Positions 45,926 to 56,831 of a DNA stretch of 64,000 nt are shown piece by piece; within the stretch, counting starts at the first letter, position 1; each line of letters begins with the position of its first letter. A program made the position numbers and the translations under genes. Source of the DNA: Pseudomonas extremaustralis (GTDB lineage Bacteria > Pseudomonadota > Gammaproteobacteria > Pseudomonadales > Pseudomonadaceae). Location: NCBI RefSeq assembly GCF_900102035.1, contig NZ_LT629689.1:5455001-5519000 (forward strand), written 5' to 3'. Under the pieces are notes generated by a model. The model searched no databases, was not told the DNA's origin, and saw only the letters and a program-made list of their open reading frames with translations.

Positions 45926-46279
45926 TTGGACAGAGTGTTTATCGAAGGCCTGGAAGTCGACACCGTGATCGGGGCCTACGACTGGGAGCGCGGAATCCGC
46001 CAATGCCTGCGCCTGGACCTGAGCTTCGCCTGGGATAACCGCCCGGCCGCCGCCGGCGACGACCTGACCCTGGCACTCGATTACGCCAGCGTATCGGCGC
46101 GGATCCAGGCCTTTGCCGAGCAGTCCCAGTACCAATTGGTGGAGACGTTCGCCGAGTGTCTGGCGCAAGTGTTGATGAGCGAATTCCAGATTCCCTGGCT
46201 GCACCTCAAGCTGACCAAGCCTGGTGCCGTGCCGGCTGCCAAAGGTGTGGGCGTGGAGATCGAGCGCGGATGTCGCTAA
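45926..46279 (+). CDS. folB: dihydroneopterin aldolase FolB
   Basis: FolB cleaves 7,8-dihydroneopterin to 6-hydroxymethyl-dihydropterin in folate synthesis. The 117-residue protein starts [21 protein letters not shown], with the catalytic Glu in IGAYDWE and Lys in the LKLTKPGAV stretch. The start is TTG at 45926 with GGAGAAG upstream; an in-frame GTG at 45902 would add eight unconserved residues. It overlaps folK by 10 bases. Confidence 0.93.
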   Translation: MDRVFIEGLEVDTVIGAYDWERGIRQCLRLDLSFAWDNRPAAAGDDLTLALDYASVSARIQAFAEQSQYQLVETFAECLAQVLMSEFQIPWLHLKLTKPGAVPAAKGVGVEIERGCR

Positions 46280-46788
46280 CTCAGGTTTACCTTGGCCTCG
46301 GCAGCAATATCGAGCGCGAAACCCATTTGCGCGCGGGCCTCGATGCCCTGGCGGGTTTTTTGACCGATATGCAGTGCTCGGCAGTGTTCGAAAGCCAGCC
46401 GGTGGGCATCAAGAGTGGGCCGTTCTTCAATCTGGTGGTATCGGCCTACACCGATCTGCCACTGATGGAGCTCGACCGCCGCTTGAAATTCATCGAGGCC
46501 GACAATGGCCGCTATGCCCCGGATCGCAAGGGCTTGCCGCTGGATATCGATGTGCTGCTGTACGGCGATCTGGTGGGCAACTTCGACGGTTTGGTCCTGC
46601 CTCGGGCCGAGATCCTGAAAAATGCGTTTGTGTTGTGGCCGCTGTCGATGATGGCGCCAGACCGTGTGCACCCAGAAGTGGGCAAGACCCTGGCTGAACT
46701 GTGGCGCGATGCGCAGATCAACCAGGTGCTGGCGCCTGTCGGATTTGAATGGCAGGGCCTGCAACTCACGCCGGACTCGCTCTTGTAG
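46270..46788 (+). CDS. folK: 2-amino-4-hydroxy-6-hydroxymethyldihydropteridine pyrophosphokinase
   Basis: FolK transfers pyrophosphate from ATP to the product of FolB. The 172-residue protein starts VYLGLGSNIER, has FESQPVGIKSGPFFNLV, RYAPDRKGLPLDIDVLLYGD with the metal-binding Asp pair, and LPRAEILKNAFVLWPL. The ATG at 46270 lies inside folB; the frame is open further up without a start that fits. Its stop, TAG, is the first TAG of a REP. Confidence 0.94.
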   Translation: MSLTQVYLGLGSNIERETHLRAGLDALAGFLTDMQCSAVFESQPVGIKSGPFFNLVVSAYTDLPLMELDRRLKFIEADNGRYAPDRKGLPLDIDVLLYGDLVGNFDGLVLPRAEILKNAFVLWPLSMMAPDRVHPEVGKTLAELWRDAQINQVLAPVGFEWQGLQLTPDSLL

Positions 46789-46867
46789 GAGCGAGCGTGC
46801 TCGCGAAAAAACTGAGAGCGCTGCGTTATCGTTGAGACTCTTCGCGAGCAAGCTCGGCCCCTACAAG
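46782..46867. repeat. REP pair at the folK and cca stop codons
   Basis: CTTGTAGGAGCGAGC at the left and GCTCGGCCCCTACAAG at the right are near-perfect inverted arms, each running into GCTCGCGAA. The TAG at 46786-46788 ends folK on the plus strand, and the TAG at 46863-46861 ends cca on the minus strand. Confidence 0.88.
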
Positions 46868-48093
46868 GGTTTGTATTGTTCCTTGTAGGCTTTGAGTGCC
46901 TTGAGCCGTTCGCGCTTGAGCGCCTCGCCCAACTCCGGGCCTTTGAAGCCCTTCTCAAGCAGTGGCGCAACTGCGACCTCGCGCGCTGCTTTCGCTGCTG
47001 CGCGTAAGTAATCCGCTTGTGGATAACTTCTTTGCTCAAGCCCCTTGCGACCCCGTGCATCCATTTCACACGCCACCACAAACTCTTCAAAGCGCTGCGG
47101 TCGCCGGTAAACGTCGAAGCTCTGTAGCAACTCCAGCAGGGTCGAGGCTTTCAACTCCAGGGCACGATGGCCGTGGGTGTGATATTGGCCGACCAGCAAG
47201 GCCAGCTCCTGGCAATCCTTGGGCGCCTTGAAGCGTTCGTTCACTGCCTTGATCAGCTTCAAGCCCCTGTGTTCATGGGCGATATGCTGCGGCAACTTAT
47301 CCACAGGTGTCAGGCCCTTGCCCAGGTCATGCAGCAGGCAGGCCCAGCGTACGGTCAGCGGTTGCTTATGCAGGGCGGCCTGTTCCAGCACGCTCAAGGT
47401 GTGCACGCCGGTGTCGATCTCGGGGTGATGGGCTGCGGGTTGAGGCACGCCGAACAGCGCGTCGACTTCCGGCATCAAGATTTTCAGTGCATCGCAATCG
47501 CGCAGCACCTGGATAAACACCTGGGGCTGATCTTCCATCAGGGCGCGGGAGATTTCTTTCCAGCTGCGCTCAGGAGTCAGGGCTTGCAGTTCGCCGGATT
47601 CGCTGAGTTGACGCATCAGCGCCATGGTTTCCGGCGCCACTGTAAAACCCAGGTGCGCATAACGTGCGGCAAAGCGTGCAACACGTAGCACACGCAAGGG
47701 ATCTTCGGCGAACGCGGGGGAAACATGGCGGAGAATGCGTGCTTCAAGATCACGCTGGCCGTGATAGGGATCGGTCAGGTTGCCGTCATCGTCCTGGGCC
47801 ATGGCGTTGATAGTCAGGTCGCGGCGGATCAGGTCTTCTTCCAGCGTGACCTCAGGGCTGGCGTGAAACACAAAGCCGCCATAGCCCCGGCCACTCTTGC
47901 GCTCGGTACGGGCGAGGGCGTATTCGTCGCCGTTCTTCGGGTCCAGGAATACCGGAAAATCGGCACCCACCGGTTTGTAGCCTTTGGCGAGCATCTCTTC
48001 TGTGGTTGCACCCACGACGACGCGGTCGATATCGGTGACCTTGATGCCCAGCAAGCGGTCACGCACCGCGCCGCCGACTTTGTAGATTTTCAT
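46861..48093 (-). CDS. cca: multifunctional CCA-adding enzyme
   Basis: Cca adds and repairs the 3' CCA of tRNAs, and its HD domain hydrolyses cyclic phosphates. The 410-residue protein has the class II nucleotidyltransferase head ([24 protein letters not shown]), the neck motifs ([28 protein letters not shown]) and an HD domain with LLHDLGKG. Its last codons run into a REP that supplies the stop. It starts 63 bases after spoVR on the opposite flank, with no linked operon. Confidence 0.96.
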   Translation of the reverse strand: MKIYKVGGAVRDRLLGIKVTDIDRVVVGATTEEMLAKGYKPVGADFPVFLDPKNGDEYALARTERKSGRGYGGFVFHASPEVTLEEDLIRRDLTINAMAQDDDGNLTDPYHGQRDLEARILRHVSPAFAEDPLRVLRVARFAARYAHLGFTVAPETMALMRQLSESGELQALTPERSWKEISRALMEDQPQVFIQVLRDCDALKILMPEVDALFGVPQPAAHHPEIDTGVHTLSVLEQAALHKQPLTVRWACLLHDLGKGLTPVDKLPQHIAHEHRGLKLIKAVNERFKAPKDCQELALLVGQYHTHGHRALELKASTLLELLQSFDVYRRPQRFEEFVVACEMDARGRKGLEQRSYPQADYLRAAAKAAREVAVAPLLEKGFKGPELGEALKRERLKALKAYKEQYKPL

Positions 48094-48156
48094 GAAAAAG
48101 CCTCCATAAGCCGAACAGGATAACGCCTGTGCCCGGCCAATGGAGGCTTTGCTGCG

Positions 48157-49722
48157 TCAGAGGTGAACGACGGCCAAGTCCAGGCGGCCGTAGTCGCCGT
48201 CGTTATGATCGTTGCGCGGTGGCACATGGTGGGTTTTCATCACCTGATCACCCTGCAAGGTTTCCAGGTGAATGTCGAAGCCCCACAGCCGATGCAGGTG
48301 TTTGAGCACTTCCTCGGTGGAATCGCCCAGAGGCTTGCGGTCGTGCTGCTGGTGACGCAGGGTCAGGGAGCGATCGCCGCGCACATCGATGCTGTAGATC
48401 TGTACGTTGGGCTCACGGTTGCCCAGGTTGTATTGCGCCGCCAGGGTCTCGCGGATTGTGCGATAGCCGGGCTCATCGTGGATGGCGGGTACCACGAGGT
48501 CGTCCTTGAGGTCGTCATCGAGGATGCTGAACAGCTTGAGATCCCGAATGACCTTGGGCGACAGGTACTGCAGGATAAAACTCTCATCCTTGAAGCTGCT
48601 CATGGCGAACTTGATGGTCGATAACCAATCGCTGCCGGCGATCTCCGGGAACCAGCGGCGATCTTCTTCGGTGGGGTGTTCGCACATGCGCCGAATATCG
48701 CGGTACATGGCGAAGCCCAGGGCATAGGGGTTGATGCCGCTGTAGTACGGGCTGTCGAAGCCGGGCTGGTACACCACGCTGGTGTGGGAGGTCAGGAACT
48801 CCATCATGAAGCCGTCGGTGACCAGGCCTTCGTCGTAGAGGTCGTTGATCAGGGTGTAGTGCCAGAACGTCGCCCAGCCTTCGTTCATCACCTGGGTCTG
48901 GCGCTGTGGATAAAAATACTGGGCGATCTTGCGCACGATGCGCACGATTTCCCGTTGCCATGGCTCCAGCAGGGGCGCGTGCTTTTCCAGGAAGTACAGG
49001 ATGTTTTCCTGGGGTTCGGCGGGGAAGCGCGCATTGTCTTTATCGTTGTTCTTGTCGGCGCGTTTGGGAATGGTGCGCCACAGGTCGTTGATCTGTTTCT
49101 GCAGGTGCTCCTCGCGCTCCTTCTGGCGCAGGCGTTCTTCCTCGGCGGAAATCGGATAGGGGCGTTTGTAGCGGTCGACCCCATAGTTCATCAGTGCATG
49201 GCAGGAATCGAGCAGGTCCTCCACCGCATCGATGCCATGGCGCTCCTCGCACTGCATGATGTACTGCTTGGCGAACACCAGATAATCGATGATCGAGCTG
49301 GCATCGGTCCAGGTGCGGAACAGGTAGTTGCCCTTGAAGAAGCTGTTGTGCCCATAGCAGGCGTGGGCTACCACCAGCGCCTGCATGCAGATGGTGTTTT
49401 CTTCCATCAGGTAGGCAATGCAGGGGTCGGAGTTGATGACGATTTCATAGGCCAGGCCCATCTGGCCGCGGCTGTAGGACTTCTCGGTGCTGAGGAAGTG
49501 TTTGCCGTAGGACCAATGATGGTAGCCGAGGGGCATGCCGACGGAAGCGTAGGCATCCATCATCTGTTCAGCAGTGATCACTTCGATCTGGTTGGGGTAG
49601 GTGTCCAGGGCATAACCCGCCGCGATGCGGCTGATCTCCCGGTCATAGGCCTGGATCAGTTCAAAGGTCCACTCGGAGCCTGTGGAAATGGGTTGGCGCT
49701 TAGTCTCTTTTTTGGCGGTCAT
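48157..49722 (-). CDS. SpoVR-family protein (YcgB)
   Basis: The 521-residue protein is a SpoVR/YcgB family member with no known biochemical role, always found with PrkA and YeaH in proteobacteria and linked to stationary-phase or nutrient-stress adaptation. Typical stretches are [49 protein letters not shown] and [23 protein letters not shown]. It overlaps the preceding yeaH gene by 4 bases and so belongs to one transcript with yeaH and prkA. Confidence 0.92.
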   Translation of the reverse strand: MTAKKETKRQPISTGSEWTFELIQAYDREISRIAAGYALDTYPNQIEVITAEQMMDAYASVGMPLGYHHWSYGKHFLSTEKSYSRGQMGLAYEIVINSDPCIAYLMEENTICMQALVVAHACYGHNSFFKGNYLFRTWTDASSIIDYLVFAKQYIMQCEERHGIDAVEDLLDSCHALMNYGVDRYKRPYPISAEEERLRQKEREEHLQKQINDLWRTIPKRADKNNDKDNARFPAEPQENILYFLEKHAPLLEPWQREIVRIVRKIAQYFYPQRQTQVMNEGWATFWHYTLINDLYDEGLVTDGFMMEFLTSHTSVVYQPGFDSPYYSGINPYALGFAMYRDIRRMCEHPTEEDRRWFPEIAGSDWLSTIKFAMSSFKDESFILQYLSPKVIRDLKLFSILDDDLKDDLVVPAIHDEPGYRTIRETLAAQYNLGNREPNVQIYSIDVRGDRSLTLRHQQHDRKPLGDSTEEVLKHLHRLWGFDIHLETLQGDQVMKTHHVPPRNDHNDGDYGRLDLAVVHL

Positions 49723-50990
49723 GTCACTAACCTGCGCTGGAAGAGTTCACGGAAGACCGGATAGATATCGCCGGCCGAGACCAGTTGCTGCTGGGCGAAC
49801 GTGTCGGCGAACGCTTCACCGATGCGCTCGTATTCGAACCACAGGGCCTGGTGCTCACGGGGGGTGATTTCGACATAAGTGTAGTACTGCACGAACGGCA
49901 TGATCTGGTTGATCAGGATGTCGCGGCAGATGGGCGAATCGTCGTTCCAGTTGTCACCGTCGGAGGCCTGGGCCGCGTAGATGTTCCATTCGTTGGCCGG
50001 GTAGCGCTCGGCCATGATCTCCTGCATCAGTTTCAAGGCACTGGAGACGATGGTGCCGCCGGTTTCCCGTGAGTAGAAGAACTCCTCTTCGTCCACTTCC
50101 CGGGCGCTGGTGTGATGGCGGATGAACACCACGTCGATCTTGTCGTAGTTTCGCTTGAGAAACAGGTACAGCAGGATAAAGAACCGTTTGGCAATGTCCT
50201 TGGTGGCCTGTGTCATGGAGCCGGACACGTCCATCAGGCAGAACATCACAGCCTTGGAGCTGGGGTTGGGTTGCTTGACCAGCAGGTTGTACTTGAGATC
50301 GAAGGTATCCAGAAATGGCACGCGGTGGATGCGTGCGCTGAGTTTTTCTATTTCCCCTTCAAGTTCCTGGATATCGCCGAAGTTGTCCGGCTCTTCACGC
50401 TTCAAGCGCGCCAACTCTTCCTTGGCCTCCTTCAATTTGGCGCGGCTGCTGCCCGACAGGGCGATACGCCGCGCATGGGCCGAACGCAGGGTACGGATGA
50501 TATTGATCCGCGACGGGTTGCCTTCGTTGCTGATCCCGGCGCGTACGGTTTTGAAGGTGTCGGTACCGGTCAGGTTGCGCTTGACCAGGTTGGGCAGCTC
50601 CAGGTCCTCGAACATGAACTCGAGGAATTCTTCCTGGGTGATCTGGAAGACGAACTCATCCATGCCTTCGCCGGAGTTGCCGGCCTTGCCCGGGCCTTTA
50701 CCACCGCCACCGCCTTGAGGGCGCTGGATATGTTCGCCGGTGGTGAATTCCTTGTTACCCGGATGCACAACGGTCTGTTTGCCGCCGCGGCCATGGTGCA
50801 GGACCGGTTCGTCGATATCCCGCCCCGGAATGCTGATTTGCTCGCCATGTTCCATATCGGTGATGGAGCGGCGGCTGACGGCCTCTTCCACCGCTTTTTT
50901 GATGTGGTCACGGTAACGCCGCAGGAAACGCTGGCGGTTTACCGTGCTCTTGTTCTTGCCATTGAGGCGTCGGTCGATCACATAGCTCAT
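49719..50990 (-). CDS. yeaH: YeaH/YhbH family protein (DUF444)
   Basis: This 423-residue protein has an N-terminal coiled stretch (about 175-230, [15 protein letters not shown]) and a C-terminal von Willebrand A-like domain with a MIDAS motif DVSGSM. A glycine-rich linker ([15 protein letters not shown]) lies near residue 95. It forms a unit with PrkA and SpoVR; the molecular role is unknown. The ATG at 50990 is preferred over a frame extension to 51014 as it is preceded by GGAGGG and matches the family start [15 protein letters not shown]. Confidence 0.92.
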   Translation of the reverse strand: MSYVIDRRLNGKNKSTVNRQRFLRRYRDHIKKAVEEAVSRRSITDMEHGEQISIPGRDIDEPVLHHGRGGKQTVVHPGNKEFTTGEHIQRPQGGGGGKGPGKAGNSGEGMDEFVFQITQEEFLEFMFEDLELPNLVKRNLTGTDTFKTVRAGISNEGNPSRINIIRTLRSAHARRIALSGSSRAKLKEAKEELARLKREEPDNFGDIQELEGEIEKLSARIHRVPFLDTFDLKYNLLVKQPNPSSKAVMFCLMDVSGSMTQATKDIAKRFFILLYLFLKRNYDKIDVVFIRHHTSAREVDEEEFFYSRETGGTIVSSALKLMQEIMAERYPANEWNIYAAQASDGDNWNDDSPICRDILINQIMPFVQYYTYVEITPREHQALWFEYERIGEAFADTFAQQQLVSAGDIYPVFRELFQRRLVT

Positions 50991-51019
50991 GAGGAGCCCT
51001 CCGGGCAGCTTCACGTTAC

Positions 51020-51046
51020 AAGCTTCAAGCGGCGAGCTGGAAGCTT
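51020..51046. repeat. small inverted repeat between prkA and yeaH
   Basis: AAGCTTC and GAAGCTT with imperfect AAGC/GAGC inner arms form a hairpin in the 113-base gap between prkA and yeaH. It may adjust the ratio of the two products or be a degenerate intergenic repeat. Confidence 0.4.
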
Positions 51047-51103
51047 AGAGACAAGCGGTCGACTGCCAGGCCATTGGCCCGGCAGTACGCGCCCGTCGCT
51101 GCC

Positions 51104-53026
51104 TTACTGCGATTTGCGCACCCGCAGGTACCACTCGGAGAGCAGCCGTACCTGTTTGTCGGTATAGCCGCGCTCGACCATCCGTGTAACGAAGTCGTTG
51201 TGTTTTTGCTGATCCTCCTTGCTGGCCTTGGCATTGAAGCTGATGACCGGCAGCAGGTCCTCGGTGTTGGAGAACATTTTCTTCTCGATGACCACCCGCA
51301 GCTTCTCGTAGCTGAGCCAGGTGGGGTTCTTGCCATTGTTGTTGGCGCGGGCGCGCAATACGAAGTTGACGATTTCGTTGCGGAAATCCTTCGGATTGCT
51401 GATGCCGGCGGGCTTCTCGATCTTTTCCAGTTCCTCGTTGAGGGCTACGCGGTTGAGGATTTCGCCGGTTTCCGGGTCGCGGTATTCCTGATCCTGAATC
51501 CAGAAGTCTGCGTACAGCACGTAACGGTCGAAGATGTTCTGGCCGTATTCGCTGTAGGACTCCAGGTACGCGGTCTGGATTTCCTTGCCGATAAATTCGA
51601 TGTAGCGCGGCGCCAGGTATTCCTTGAGGAAGCGCAGGTAGCGCTCGCGGGTTTCAGCCTGGAATTGCTCCTGTTCGATCTGTTGTTCCAGCACGTAGAG
51701 CAAGTGCACCGGGTTGGCGGCGATCTCGTGGGGGTCGAAGTTGAACACTTTGGACAGGATCTTGAACGCGAAGCGCGTCGACAGGCCGTTCATGCCCTCG
51801 TCCACGCCTGCGGTGTCGCGGTATTCCTGGATCGACTTGGCCTTGGGGTCGGTGTCCTTGAGGTTCTCGCCGTCGTACACGCGCATCTTCGAATAGATAT
51901 TCGAGTTTTCCGGCTCCTTGAGGCGCGACAGTACGGTGAACTGGGCGAGCATCTTCAGGGTGTCGGGCGCGCAATGGGCCTTGGCCAGGGAGCTGTTGAA
52001 CAGCAACTTGTCGTAGATCTTGATTTCATCGCTGACCCGCAGGCAGTACGGCACCTTGACGATGTAGATCCGGTCGATGAAGGCTTCGTTGTTCTTGTTG
52101 TTGCGGAAGGTGTGCCACTCCGATTCGTTGGAGTGGGCCAGCAGGATCCCGGTGAACGGAATCGCGCCCAGGCCTTCGGTACTGTTGTAGTTGCCCTCCT
52201 GGGTGGCGGTGAGCAGTGGGTGCAGCACCTTGATCGGAGCCTTGAACATCTCCACGAATTCCATCAGGCCCTGGTTGGCCCGGCACAGCGCGCCTGAGTA
52301 GCTGTAGGCGTCGGCGTCGTTCTGTGGGAATTCTTCCAGTTTGCGGATATCGACCTTGCCCACCAGCGCCGAGATGTCCTGGTTGTTCTCATCGCCCGGT
52401 TCGGTCTTGGCCACGCCGATCTGGTTGAGGATCGAAGGGTAGAGTTTCACCACGCGGAACTGGCTGATGTCGCCGCCGAACTCGGCCAGGCGTTTGGTGG
52501 CCCAGGGCGACATGATGGTGTTGAGGTAGCGCCGTGGGATGCCGAAGTCCTCTTCGAGGATCGCGCCATCTTCCGTGGCGTTGAACAGGCCCAGGGGCGA
52601 CTCGAACACCGGCGAGCCCTTGATGGCGTAGAAGGGCACCTTTTCGATCAGTTGTTTGAGCTTTTCGGCCAGGGACGATTTACCACCACCGACGGGCCCG
52701 AGCAGGTAGAGGATCTGTTTCTTTTCCTCCAGGCCTTGGGCGGCGTGGCGGAAGTAGGAGACGATCTGGTCAATGCATTCTTCCATTCCGTGGAAGTCTT
52801 CAAAGGCCGGGTAGCGGCGGATCACCTTGTTGGAGAAGATTCGCGACAGGCGCGAATTGTTCGAGGTGTCTACCAGTTCCGGCTCGCCGATCGCCAGTAG
52901 CAGGCGTTCGGCGGCAGACGCGTAGGCACTGCGGTCGCGCTTGCACAGCTCGAGATACTCTTGAAGCGTGAGTTCTTCCTGCCGTGTGGACTCGAAGCGT
53001 TGTTGGAAGTGGCTAAAAATACTCAT
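51104..53026 (-). CDS. prkA: PrkA family serine protein kinase (YeaG)
   Basis: The 640-residue protein has an AAA-type N-terminal module with the P-loop GPVGGGKSS (110-118) and the C-terminal PrkA domain; homologues act as a protein kinase or AAA+ protease in stress adaptation. The ATG at 53026 gives the family start SIFSHFQQRFE; a frame open to 53104 has no match. It heads prkA-yeaH-spoVR. In the 285-base upstream region the minus strand reads CTATCCTTAAG at about 53193-53203, close to a sigma-S -10 element, in line with stationary-phase use, though this is weak. Confidence 0.94.
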   Translation of the reverse strand: MSIFSHFQQRFESTRQEELTLQEYLELCKRDRSAYASAAERLLLAIGEPELVDTSNNSRLSRIFSNKVIRRYPAFEDFHGMEECIDQIVSYFRHAAQGLEEKKQILYLLGPVGGGKSSLAEKLKQLIEKVPFYAIKGSPVFESPLGLFNATEDGAILEEDFGIPRRYLNTIMSPWATKRLAEFGGDISQFRVVKLYPSILNQIGVAKTEPGDENNQDISALVGKVDIRKLEEFPQNDADAYSYSGALCRANQGLMEFVEMFKAPIKVLHPLLTATQEGNYNSTEGLGAIPFTGILLAHSNESEWHTFRNNKNNEAFIDRIYIVKVPYCLRVSDEIKIYDKLLFNSSLAKAHCAPDTLKMLAQFTVLSRLKEPENSNIYSKMRVYDGENLKDTDPKAKSIQEYRDTAGVDEGMNGLSTRFAFKILSKVFNFDPHEIAANPVHLLYVLEQQIEQEQFQAETRERYLRFLKEYLAPRYIEFIGKEIQTAYLESYSEYGQNIFDRYVLYADFWIQDQEYRDPETGEILNRVALNEELEKIEKPAGISNPKDFRNEIVNFVLRARANNNGKNPTWLSYEKLRVVIEKKMFSNTEDLLPVISFNAKASKEDQQKHNDFVTRMVERGYTDKQVRLLSEWYLRVRKSQ

Positions 53027-53311
53027 GACGTCGTCACCTCGCTCGATACGTGGAGCCGACGCCGGATCAATCAGTCGATGCTGGCAGTCATTGACGAACG
53101 CCAATGGCCGTTTTCCCCCCAGAACACCCTGAAACGCTACCGATGACCCGCACGCCGGTGTACCGGCTCTCCCCTGATTCGGATGGCCTGCGCTTAAGGA
53201 TAGTTCGGAATCGGAGAGGTCAAGGCGCGATGCGCAATTAGTTTGGCTGCGCCGTTCGTCAGAAACGGCGCGAGCCCAAGCGTCACGCGGGGTAGCGGGG
53301 TGTGAAAAAAA

Positions 53312-53641
53312 TTATTGCGAATCGCCGGAGGAAATTTCGGCCGGATAGGTCGTCCGCCACAGCTCGAAGCCGCCGTCCAGACTATAGACGTCGGAGAAGC
53401 CCTGGCTGACCAGATAAGCTGCCGCACTCTGGCTGGAATTGCCGTGATAGCAGGCCACGATCACCGGCGCGTCGAGGTCGGCGGCGCGGATGAAATCGGC
53501 GATGTTGTGGTTGTCCAGGTGCTGTGCGCCTTTGATGTGGTTCAGGGCATAGGTCTGGGGATCACGAATATCCACCACCACTGCGCCTTGTTCGCGCAGG
53601 GCCTGGGCTTGGTCGGGAGGGATACGTTTGAATTCGCTCAT
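53312..53641 (-). CDS. glpE: thiosulfate sulfurtransferase GlpE
   Basis: The 109-residue single-domain rhodanese moves sulfane sulfur from thiosulfate to cyanide or thioredoxin. C64 in VACYHGNSS is the catalytic cysteine, and [10 protein letters not shown] and [11 protein letters not shown] are typical rhodanese boxes. It starts 33 bases after apaH at the end of the lptD-to-glpE cluster. Confidence 0.93.
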   Translation of the reverse strand: MSEFKRIPPDQAQALREQGAVVVDIRDPQTYALNHIKGAQHLDNHNIADFIRAADLDAPVIVACYHGNSSQSAAAYLVSQGFSDVYSLDGGFELWRTTYPAEISSGDSQ

Positions 53642-53674
53642 GGCGCTCTCCTTGGGCGTGGCTGCGCGTGGCGT

Positions 53675-54526
53675 CTAGCGCTTGGCGGCAGCCGGCAGTG
53701 TAACGGGAAGGGGGGATTGGCACTGGCAGCTCAGGCGCTCGCCGGTGTCGATGTTCATCAGGGTCATGGCGCCACCCCATACGCAACCGGTGTCGAGGGC
53801 GAATACACCGGGCTCATCGCATTTGCCTTCAAGGGCGGCCCAGTGACCGAAGATGATCTTCGTGCCGCGGGTTTTACGTTCCTTGTGGGCAAACCATGGC
53901 TTGTAGCCGGGCAGTGCGGTGTCGGCGCCTTCCTTGCTCTTGAGGTCCAGCTTGCCGTCGGCGGTGCAGAAGCGCATGCGTGTGAAGTAGTTGGTGATCA
54001 CCCGCAGGCGTGCGATGCCGGTGAGGTCGTTGTCCCACTTCACCGGTTCGTTGCCGTACATGCCGTCGAGGAAGGGTGTGTACAGGCTGTCATCGGCCAG
54101 GGCGGTTTCGACTTCGGCGGCGTACTTGAGGGCTTTCTTGAGTGTCCACTGGGGCGGGATACCCGCATGGACCAAGGCTGTATCGCGGCCTTCATCGTAA
54201 TGCATGAGCTTTTGCCGGCGCAGCCAGTCGAGCAGGTCGGCGCGATCTGGGGCTTCGAGGATTTCCCGCAGGGTATCGCCCTTTTTCAGACGCTCGATGT
54301 TTTTACTGGCTGCCAGCAGGTGTAGATCGTGGTTGCCCAGTACGCACACCAGGGAATCCCGCAGGTTGTACAAGTAGCGCAACGTCGCCAGGGATTCGGG
54401 GCCACGGTTGACCAGGTCGCCCACCAGCCACAGGCGATCGTTCGCCGGGTCGAAGGCCACTCGATCGAGCAGGCATTTGAGAGGCTCCAGGCAGCCTTGC
54501 AGGTCGCCGACCGCATACGTCGCCAT
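53675..54526 (-). CDS. apaH: bis(5'-nucleosyl)-tetraphosphatase ApaH
   Basis: ApaH cuts Ap4A symmetrically to two ADP and removes Np4 caps from RNA. The 283-residue metallophosphatase has the phosphoesterase boxes [18 protein letters not shown] and an H in LVHAGI. It shares one base with apaG (stop and start overlap), so they are coupled. Confidence 0.96.
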   Translation of the reverse strand: MATYAVGDLQGCLEPLKCLLDRVAFDPANDRLWLVGDLVNRGPESLATLRYLYNLRDSLVCVLGNHDLHLLAASKNIERLKKGDTLREILEAPDRADLLDWLRRQKLMHYDEGRDTALVHAGIPPQWTLKKALKYAAEVETALADDSLYTPFLDGMYGNEPVKWDNDLTGIARLRVITNYFTRMRFCTADGKLDLKSKEGADTALPGYKPWFAHKERKTRGTKIIFGHWAALEGKCDEPGVFALDTGCVWGGAMTLMNIDTGERLSCQCQSPLPVTLPAAAKR

Positions 54527-54906
54527 CAGTGCAGGGCTCCCGGCACCGCCAGGCGGAACGGCTTGATGATGGCGTCGAACAGTTGGCCGTCGGTGGCTTT
54601 CATCTGATAGGAGCCTTGCATGGTGCCGACCTTGGAGGTCATCACGGTGCCGCTGCTATAGGTATGGCTGGCGCCGATGTCGATCAGCGGCTGCTGGCCG
54701 ACCACGCCGGCGCCGCGCACTTCCTCGACCTGGCCGTCACCGTCGGTGATCACCCAATGGCGCGACAAGAGCTTGGCCGGCACCAGCCCGTTGTTTTTCA
54801 CCGTGATGGTGTAGGCAAAGGCGAAGCGGTTCTGTTCAGGTTGCGATTGTTCCGCCAGGAAGCGGGTGACGACGCTGACGTCGATCTGGTAGCGAGGATC
54901 GGACAT
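54526..54906 (-). CDS. apaG: ApaG (Co2+/Mg2+ efflux-associated protein)
   Basis: The 126-residue FN3-like beta-sandwich protein has the ApaG features [26 protein letters not shown] and [14 protein letters not shown]. It is linked to divalent cation tolerance, with an uncertain mechanism. It lies between rsmA and apaH. A single half-REP (TGTAGGAGCCGG, about 55011-55022) lies in the 126-base gap to rsmA. Confidence 0.94.
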   Translation of the reverse strand: MSDPRYQIDVSVVTRFLAEQSQPEQNRFAFAYTITVKNNGLVPAKLLSRHWVITDGDGQVEEVRGAGVVGQQPLIDIGASHTYSSGTVMTSKVGTMQGSYQMKATDGQLFDAIIKPFRLAVPGALH

Positions 54907-55032
54907 GCAAGAGGCCTTAAAAGCAAAAGCGGAGGACAGCAGATGCGGATCAGTCTAGGCCAAGAGGTGGGCACTAGGCCAGACATGTGTCTGACCAGAT
55001 ACCCACCCACTGTAGGAGCCGGTTCCTGCGGG

Positions 55033-55845
55033 TTATTGCGCAGCGCGGGCGGGCTGGATGGCAAGCTGATCGGCCAGGCGCACGAACGCGGCCAGGTCCA
55101 GTTGCTCGGGGCGCAGGCTGCCGTCGACGCCGGCGGCTTCGATCTCAGCCTGGCTCAACAGCAACTTGAGCGTATTGCGCAGGGTCTTGCGGCGCTGGTT
55201 GAACGCTTCGCGCACCACGCGCTCCAGCAGTTTGTGATCCTTGGCCGGGTGCGGCAGCACGGCGTGAGGCACCAGGCGCACGATGGCCGAGTCGACCTTT
55301 GGTGGCGGGTTGAACGCGCCCGGACCGACATTGAACAGGTGTTCGACGCGGCAGTGGTACTGGACCATGATCGACAGGCGACCCCAATCACCGCCACCAG
55401 GACCGGCAGCCAGGCGCTCTACCACTTCCTTTTGCAGCATGAAGTGCATGTCGCGGATGATCCCGGCGTTGTTCAGCAGGTGGAAAATCAGCGGCGTGGA
55501 GATGTTGTAGGGCAGGTTGCCAACCACCCGCAGGCTGTTAGGCGCCGCGTTGAGGGTGTTGAAGTCGAACTTCAACGCATCGCCCTGGTGCAGGATGAAG
55601 TTGGACTTGCCGCCAAACTGCTGGTTGAGGATCGGGATCAAGTCTTTGTCGAGCTCGACCACATCCAGTTGAGCACCGCTGGCCAGCAGGCCTTGGGTTA
55701 GCGCGCCCTGGCCCGGGCCGATTTCCAGCAGACGGTCTTCGGGCTTGGCATGGATGGAGCGCAGGATACGGTCGATCACGCCAGCGTCGTGCAGGAAGTT
55801 TTGCCCGAAGCGCTTGCGCGCCCGGTGTTGGTAATGCTCGGTCAT
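55033..55845 (-). CDS. rsmA: 16S rRNA dimethyladenosine transferase (KsgA)
   Basis: The enzyme dimethylates A1518 and A1519 of 16S rRNA late in small-subunit assembly. The 270-residue Rossmann methyltransferase has [11 protein letters not shown] as SAM motif [11 protein letters not shown] at the start and the catalytic NLPYNIST. It overlaps pdxA by 4 bases. The symbol rsmA here means the methyltransferase (ksgA), not the RNA-binding regulator that RsmY binds. Confidence 0.96.
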   Translation of the reverse strand: MTEHYQHRARKRFGQNFLHDAGVIDRILRSIHAKPEDRLLEIGPGQGALTQGLLASGAQLDVVELDKDLIPILNQQFGGKSNFILHQGDALKFDFNTLNAAPNSLRVVGNLPYNISTPLIFHLLNNAGIIRDMHFMLQKEVVERLAAGPGGGDWGRLSIMVQYHCRVEHLFNVGPGAFNPPPKVDSAIVRLVPHAVLPHPAKDHKLLERVVREAFNQRRKTLRNTLKLLLSQAEIEAAGVDGSLRPEQLDLAAFVRLADQLAIQPARAAQ

Positions 55846-56831
55846 AAACGGGTCTCGGCCATCTGATAGGCGGTTTCCAGGGCCACGTGCAGGCTGCCGG
55901 TGTCGATCTTGCCGCTGCCCGCCAGGTCCAGGGCGGTGCCATGGTCGACGGAGGTGCGGATGATCGGCAGGCCCAGTGTCACGTTGACTGCGGCGCCGAA
56001 GCCTTTGTATTTCAGCACGGGCAGCCCCTGGTCATGGTACATCGCCAGCACTGCGTCGCAGTGCTCCAGATATTTGGGGGTAAACAGAGTGTCCGCAGGC
56101 AGTGGGCCGCGCAGGTCCATGCCTTCTTGGCGCAGACGCTCCAAGGTGGGTTCGATGATATCGATTTCTTCATGGCCCAGATGGCCACCCTCACCGGCGT
56201 GCGGGTTGAGCCCGCAGACGAGGATACGCGGTTGGGCGATGCCGAATTTCTGTTGCAGGTCGGCATGCAGGATGCGCGTCACACGCTCCAGGCGCTCGAC
56301 GGTGATGGCATCGGCAACCTCGCGCAGCGGCAGGTGCGTAGTCACCAGGGCGACCCGCAGACCGCGGGTGGCGAGCATCATCACGACTTGTTCGGTATGG
56401 GTCAGCTCGGCAAGGAATTCGGTGTGCCCGGAGAAGGCTATGCCGGACTCGTTGATCACGCCCTTGTGCACCGGCGCGGTGATCATGCCGGCGAAATCAC
56501 CGTCAATGCAGCCACGGCCAGCTCGGGTCAGGGTTTCCAGGACAAACGCGGCGTTGGTCTTGTCCAATTGCCCAGCCACGACCTTGGCCTGCAGTGGGGT
56601 ATCCCACACATACAAGCTGCCGGCGGGTGCTGGCAGGTCGGGCCAGTTGCCCGGCGCCACCTCCAGCAGATTGACAGCCACCCCCAGCTGCGCGGCCCGC
56701 TCAAGGAGCAGGTCGCGGCTGGTAATGGCAATCAGGGGGTGTGGCTGGGGTTGCGAGGCGAGCAGCAGGCACAGGTCTGGACCAATGCCGGCCGGCTCGC
56801 CGGGTGTCACCGCGAAACGCTGGGGTTTCAC
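55842..56831 (-). CDS. pdxA: 4-hydroxythreonine-4-phosphate dehydrogenase
   Basis: PdxA oxidises 4-phosphohydroxy-L-threonine in pyridoxal phosphate synthesis. The 329-residue protein starts [14 protein letters not shown] and has the metal-binding His residues in SGHTEFL and [16 protein letters not shown]. It overlaps surA by 4 bases and rsmA by 4 bases. Confidence 0.96.
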   Translation of the reverse strand: MKPQRFAVTPGEPAGIGPDLCLLLASQPQPHPLIAITSRDLLLERAAQLGVAVNLLEVAPGNWPDLPAPAGSLYVWDTPLQAKVVAGQLDKTNAAFVLETLTRAGRGCIDGDFAGMITAPVHKGVINESGIAFSGHTEFLAELTHTEQVVMMLATRGLRVALVTTHLPLREVADAITVERLERVTRILHADLQQKFGIAQPRILVCGLNPHAGEGGHLGHEEIDIIEPTLERLRQEGMDLRGPLPADTLFTPKYLEHCDAVLAMYHDQGLPVLKYKGFGAAVNVTLGLPIIRTSVDHGTALDLAGSGKIDTGSLHVALETAYQMAETRL

